Shown: positions 5,799 to 6,254 of the stretch, one piece after another
Layout: every line of letters starts with the position of its first letter
How positions within the stretch are numbered: position 1 is the first letter of the stretch
Source of the DNA: Candidatus Hydrogenedentota bacterium
GTDB taxonomy: Bacteria > Hydrogenedentota > Hydrogenedentia > Hydrogenedentales > CAITNO01
Assembly (NCBI GenBank): GCA_007118765.1
Contig: SKQZ01000358.1
Coordinates: 1-6,254 of the forward strand
Length of the DNA: 6,254 bases
Direction of reading: 5' to 3'
Translations under genes and position numbers: made by a program
Notes under the pieces: generated by a model
Told to the model about the DNA's origin: nothing
The model's input: the letters and a program-made list of their open reading frames with translations, nothing else
Database searches by the model: none

Positions 5799-5984
5799 CT
5801 TAACCCGCATATTTCACAAGATTTCTGTTGCGCCTGTGAATCTTACACCATATCAGGCACTTTGCTTGCCCGCCGACTTCGACGTGTAATAACACGCTGT
5901 CAGCCGGGCGGCCTGCGCAAAACACCTGCTCTGGCGCAATCTTCACAGGCTCACGACAAAACTTGATGAAATATCCGGGTTAAG
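5799..5984. mobile_element. MITE-like element with ~51-bp imperfect terminal inverted repeats
   Basis: The left end (5799-5849) and the reverse complement of the right end (5984-5933) match at 41 of 51 positions with one single-base gap. The first 18 bases, CTTAACCCGCATATTTCA on the left, match at 17. Near the inner end, GCCTGTGAA (5832-5840) pairs with TTCACAGGC (5942-5950). Nested pairs continue to the centre: CAGGC/GCCTG (5854-5858/5911-5915), GCCCG/CGGGC (5868-5872/5905-5909) and CGTGT-AATA-ACACG (5883-5896). The whole segment can thus fold into one long hairpin. Because TTAA occurs at 5800-5803 and 5980-5983, the true element may be 5804-5979, running CCCG...CGGG, flanked by a 4-bp TTAA duplication. 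It has no coding capacity. Part of it recurs at 1691-1758. I recognise no named family. Confidence 0.65.
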
Positions 5985-6025
5985 GCGGCGGCGTTGGTTT
6001 TCTGCGTCGCCGCCGTCATTTTTTT
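5984..6025 (+). terminator. Intrinsic terminator, probably of the phosphofructokinase gene
   Basis: GGCGGCGGCG (5984-5993) pairs with CGCCGCCGTC (6008-6017), ten pairs including one G-T, around a 14-base loop. It is followed after one base by seven Ts (6019-6025). It is a strong, classical intrinsic terminator. It lies 205 bases past the stop codon, but only about 25 bases past it if the inserted element at 5800-5983 is removed. Confidence 0.85.
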
Positions 6026-6089
6026 GAAGTTGCCCGGTTGCCGCGGCTATCTGTTATCTATGCAGTCTGCTGTGTTCCCTGCGATAAAT

Positions 6090-6106
6090 CCGCAACATTG
6101 TTGCGG
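6090..6106. promoter_or_regulatory. 17-bp perfect palindrome overlapping a -35 box, candidate operator
   Basis: CCGCAACA (6090-6097) and TGTTGCGG (6099-6106) are perfect 8-bp arms around a single T. The right arm contains the -35 hexamer TTGCGG of the promoter below, so a dimeric repressor bound here would block RNA polymerase. Confidence 0.45.
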
Positions 6107-6130
6107 GCTGCCTGTGCTATTCGTTATAAT
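6101..6130 (+). promoter_or_regulatory. Promoter for a gene beyond the window's right edge
   Basis: TTGCGG (6101-6106), an 18-base spacer and a perfect TATAAT (6125-6130) point rightward. A second, TG-extended -10-like GATAAT lies at 6164-6169 without a well-spaced -35. No gene starts inside the window after this point, so the target must begin past 6254. Confidence 0.5.
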
Positions 6131-6177
6131 TACCGTTTAACCGAATTGTAATGCGTGTATTGTGATAATTGTTTCGT

Positions 6178-6240
6178 TCCATCCTTTTCTACGGGATGGA
6201 TTGGCGGTGCTATCCGCACCAATGCCGGAAGGGCAGGAAG
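6178..6240 (+). other. Hairpin-rich 5' leader ending in a Shine-Dalgarno-like sequence
   Basis: Three hairpins follow one another: TCCATCC/GGATGGA (6178-6184/6194-6200), GGTGC/GCACC (6206-6210/6216-6220) and TGCC/GGCA (6223-6226/6232-6235). AGGAAG (6235-6240) follows and touches the last stem. The region lies downstream of the TATAAT promoter. It could be a structured leader in which the third hairpin masks the ribosome site of a gene starting at or just past the window's end. No known riboswitch is recognised. Confidence 0.35.
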
Positions 6241-6254
6241 CGACAACGACAGCA

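Noticed and set aside
5742..5966. 74-residue frame overlapping the end of the phosphofructokinase gene and the inverted-repeat element
   Set aside because: It starts inside the enzyme gene and runs through a palindromic non-coding element. No ribosome site or recognisable domain was seen.
5799..5984. Integron attC site
   Set aside because: The long palindrome suggested it, but the GTTRRRY/RYYYAAC core pair is not present in the right form (GTTAAGG at the right end does not fit), and no cassette or integrase context exists.
6201..6254. Resemblance to the apical part of bacterial signal recognition particle RNA (CCGGAAGG after a GCACC stem)
   Set aside because: The SRP core needs an AGG-type 5' strand and an AGCA-type 3' strand around the GGAA loop. 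Here CCGGAAGG is flanked by CCAATG and GCAGGAAG, and the local fold is a TGCC/GGCA stem with a five-base loop. A covariance-model search of the extended sequence would settle it.
1..6254. CRISPR array, tRNA or rRNA genes, or phage and defence genes
   Set aside because: No regularly spaced direct repeats, no cloverleaf or rRNA signatures, and all five genes are recognisable metabolic or transport families.

Overview
The window holds five complete protein genes and four intergenic stretches, two of them unusually rich in repeats and palindromes. Base composition is moderately GC-rich. Genes have ordinary bacterial Shine-Dalgarno sequences and E. coli-like promoter elements. No rRNA, tRNA or other taxonomic marker is present, so the host cannot be named. 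A pyrophosphate-type phosphofructokinase, a secreted beta-propeller glycosidase-like protein and scattered palindromic repeats would suit an uncultured, saccharolytic, probably anaerobic bacterium (for example a planctomycete or a relative of the PVC group), but this is a guess.

Layout. 1-135: no gene; two copies of a short REP-like palindromic repeat spaced exactly 71 bp apart. 136-1422 (-): a CSCG-motif heavy-metal efflux permease with a C-terminal HMA metal-binding domain. 1423-1783: a divergent intergenic region with a strong palindrome, a stem-loop and a 68-bp sequence related to the element at the other end of the window. 1784-2332 (+): a flavin reductase-like FMN-binding protein. 2365-3096 (-): a TauE/SafE (TSUP) permease, convergent with it. 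3097-3328: divergent spacer with one weak promoter candidate. 3329-4432 (+): a secreted five-bladed beta-propeller protein of the GH43/32-like fold. 4565-5779 (+): a pyrophosphate-dependent 6-phosphofructokinase with its own extended -10 promoter. 5780-6254: no gene, but a 176-186-bp inverted-repeat element, a clear intrinsic terminator, a palindrome lying on a promoter -35 box, and a hairpin-rich leader that probably belongs to a gene starting just past the window.

The genes do not form one pathway. The permease, flavin reductase and TSUP protein could be loosely linked by metal, redox or sulfur handling. The propeller protein and phosphofructokinase could be linked by carbohydrate use. Neither link is shown by the sequence.

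The most interesting signal is the element at 5799-5984. Its two ends are about 51-bp imperfect inverted repeats, and the outermost bases can be read as TTAA duplications. It lies between the phosphofructokinase stop codon and that gene's terminator. A diverged copy of its right-hand part, with 19 of 23 differences being transitions, lies at 1691-1758 just upstream of the flavin reductase. This looks like a small non-autonomous (MITE-like) dispersed repeat family.
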